This document shows, piece by piece, positions 62,910-64,000 of a DNA stretch of 64,000 nt; position 1 is the stretch's first letter, and each line of letters starts with the position of its first letter. The notes beneath the pieces were generated by a model that saw only the letters and a program-made list of their open reading frames with translations, had not been told where the DNA came from and did not search any database. The position numbers and the translations under genes are program-made. The DNA is taken from the NCBI GenBank assembly GCA_016934955.1, contig JAFGRY010000008.1, forward strand, positions 79,512-143,511, in the 5' to 3' direction. Origin of the DNA: a bacterium (GTDB lineage Bacteria; Zhuqueibacterota; QNDG01; JAGLOF01).

Positions 62910-64000
62910 CTATCGTTTGAACCGTTCCGGTTCTATTCCAAGTTTGATAATTTTGTACCCGATGATCCGTTCGGTGGTCGAGAGCAGCCGGGCGGCCCGG
63001 GCCCTGTTGCCCCTTGTCGATTTCAGCGCGTCCTGGATCAGATCCTTTTCATACGCGGCCACCGCCTGCTCCAGGGAGCGGTGAGGCACGGTGTTGCTGC
63101 TTTCCGCGGTCTGCAGGGAAGGGGGGAGGTGGTAGCTGTGGATCACCTGTTCATCGCAGACCAGTACCGCCCGTTCGATACAGTTCTCCAGTTCCCGCAC
63201 GTTCCCCGGCCAGTGGTAGGCCATGAGCATGTCGATGGCGGGAGTCGAAAGCCGGCGGATCACTTTTCCCTGCTGCCTGCCGTATTTGATCATGAAATGA
63301 TCCGCAAGCAGGAGAATGTCCGTTTTCCTGTCGCGCAGCGGCGGCAGATAGATGGAGAAAACGTTGAGACGGTAGTAGAGGTCTTCCCGGAACCGCCCGG
63401 TCTTCATGAGCGCCTCAAGGTCCGCGTTGGTTGCCGCAATGACACGAACGGTCACCGTCACCGGCCCGGTGCCGCCGACCCGCTCGAAGCGCTGATCCTG
63501 CAGCACCCGCAGCAGCTTGACCTGGGTTGCGGGAGTGAGCTCACCGATCTCGTCGAGAAAAATCGTCCCCCCGTCCGCGGATTCGAATTTCCCTTTTTTC
63601 CTGGCCGCCGCCCCGGTGAACGCCCCCTTTTCATATCCGAAGAATTCCGATTCGATCAGTGTTTCCGGAATAGCCGCACAGTTGACCCGCACAAAGGGCC
63701 TGTCGCGCAGGAGTGAGTTGTAGTGGATCGCTTCCGCGATCAGCTCCTTCCCCGTACCCGATTCCCCGCGCAGCAGGATGGTGGTCGAGGAGCGGGCCAC
63801 CCGGGCGACCTGTTCGTAGATGTCCCGCATTTCGTGGCTGGTGCCGATGAGGTTGTGAAAGCTGAATTCCTCGCCCAGTTTCTGTTTCAGGGCGACGTTT
63901 TCACTGGAGAGCATCTCCCTCACCCGGCGTATCTCGGCGTGATACCTGAGCAGCACATCGATTGTGGATGCGGTCAGCATGAGAAACCGTTTCAGGGACA
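62910..64000 (-). CDS. NifA/NtrC-like sigma-54 activator, N-terminus outside the window
   Basis: The frame is open to the window end, and the last visible N-terminal residues ([17 protein letters not shown]) look like the end of a GAF domain, so the ATG at 63980 is probably internal. The AAA+ domain is whole: [20 protein letters not shown], Walker A GESGTGKE, the sigma-54-contact loop GAFTGA, Walker [13 protein letters not shown]. The C-terminal Fis-type helix-turn-helix is [20 protein letters not shown]. It activates sigma-54 promoters; the trigger lies in the missing part. No -12/-24 promoter was found in the window. Confidence 0.88.
   Translation of the reverse strand, partial: SLKRFLMLTASTIDVLLRYHAEIRRVREMLSSENVALKQKLGEEFSFHNLIGTSHEMRDIYEQVARVARSSTTILLRGESGTGKELIAEAIHYNSLLRDRPFVRVNCAAIPETLIESEFFGYEKGAFTGAAARKKGKFESADGGTIFLDEIGELTPATQVKLLRVLQDQRFERVGGTGPVTVTVRVIAATNADLEALMKTGRFREDLYYRLNVFSIYLPPLRDRKTDILLLADHFMIKYGRQQGKVIRRLSTPAIDMLMAYHWPGNVRELENCIERAVLVCDEQVIHSYHLPPSLQTAESSNTVPHRSLEQAVAAYEKDLIQDALKSTRGNRARAARLLSTTERIIGYKIIKLGIEPERFKR

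Overview
The window is a GC-rich stretch of a Gram-negative bacterial chromosome, densely coded on both strands. Outer-membrane logic is evident: several lipoproteins with lipoboxes, a TonB C-terminal domain, a LolB/DUF4292-like protein, a Wzx flippase and an O-antigen/capsule type locus. A FecR protein ending in a DUF4974 module, a beta-propeller sensor kinase, a YfhO-family protein and a glutaminyl-cyclase-like M28 lipoprotein suggest the Fibrobacteres-Chlorobi-Bacteroidetes (FCB) side of the tree. No rRNA or other phylogenetic anchor is strong enough to name a lineage. A complete V-type ATPase operon and a YtfI/YtfJ (GerW) pair are less usual in that setting. I saw no tRNA, rRNA, CRISPR array, transposase or phage gene.

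Layout. 0-8 kb: a truncated metallo-beta-lactamase-fold gene, a POT-type peptide transporter facing it, a CsgG-like/TPR lipoprotein, an operon of a double-MerR regulator, an alpha/beta hydrolase and a B12-binding radical SAM protein, then a threonine-dehydratase-like PLP enzyme. 8-15 kb: housekeeping genes, namely a DinG-type helicase with an exonuclease domain, guaB, rpsT (reverse), ytfI/ytfJ-like genes and dut. 15-18 kb: an ECF sigma factor, FecR and an unusual STN-TonB fusion protein. 18-24 kb: accessory region with a NapH-like ferredoxin plus nitroreductase, a vapBC toxin-antitoxin pair, a steroid-5-alpha-reductase-like membrane enzyme, and a two-gene membrane protein/winged-helix unit. 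A palindromic repeat family lies in the spacers here and also at 8.1 kb.

24-33.6 kb: the V-type ATPase operon (stalk subunit, C, I, K, F, E, A, B, D) followed closely by a UspA-like protein and a lone PTS EIIA-like protein. 34-54.9 kb: a run of same-strand genes with overlaps or short gaps: a TPR lipoprotein, a DUF4292-like lipoprotein, glycosyltransferases, genes for a CMP-nonulosonate (sialic-acid-like) sugar and for GDP-perosamine, a flippase and a YfhO-like protein. The run ends in a signalling module of histidine kinase, ECF sigma factor, zinc-finger anti-sigma factor and periplasmic metal-sensor-like protein.

54.9-64 kb: on the reverse strand a 1238-residue propeller sensor kinase, a nucleoside-sugar epimerase-like gene and folC; on the forward strand a glutaminyl-cyclase-like M28 peptidase and prmA; and on the reverse strand a NifA-like sigma-54 activator running off the window end. 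The most interesting items are the palindromic repeat family and its placement around vapBC, the evenly spaced CGTATGA iterons over the vapBC promoter, the STN-TonB protein replacing the expected receptor, the unknown membrane/winged-helix pair, and inverted repeats placed over transcription or translation starts.
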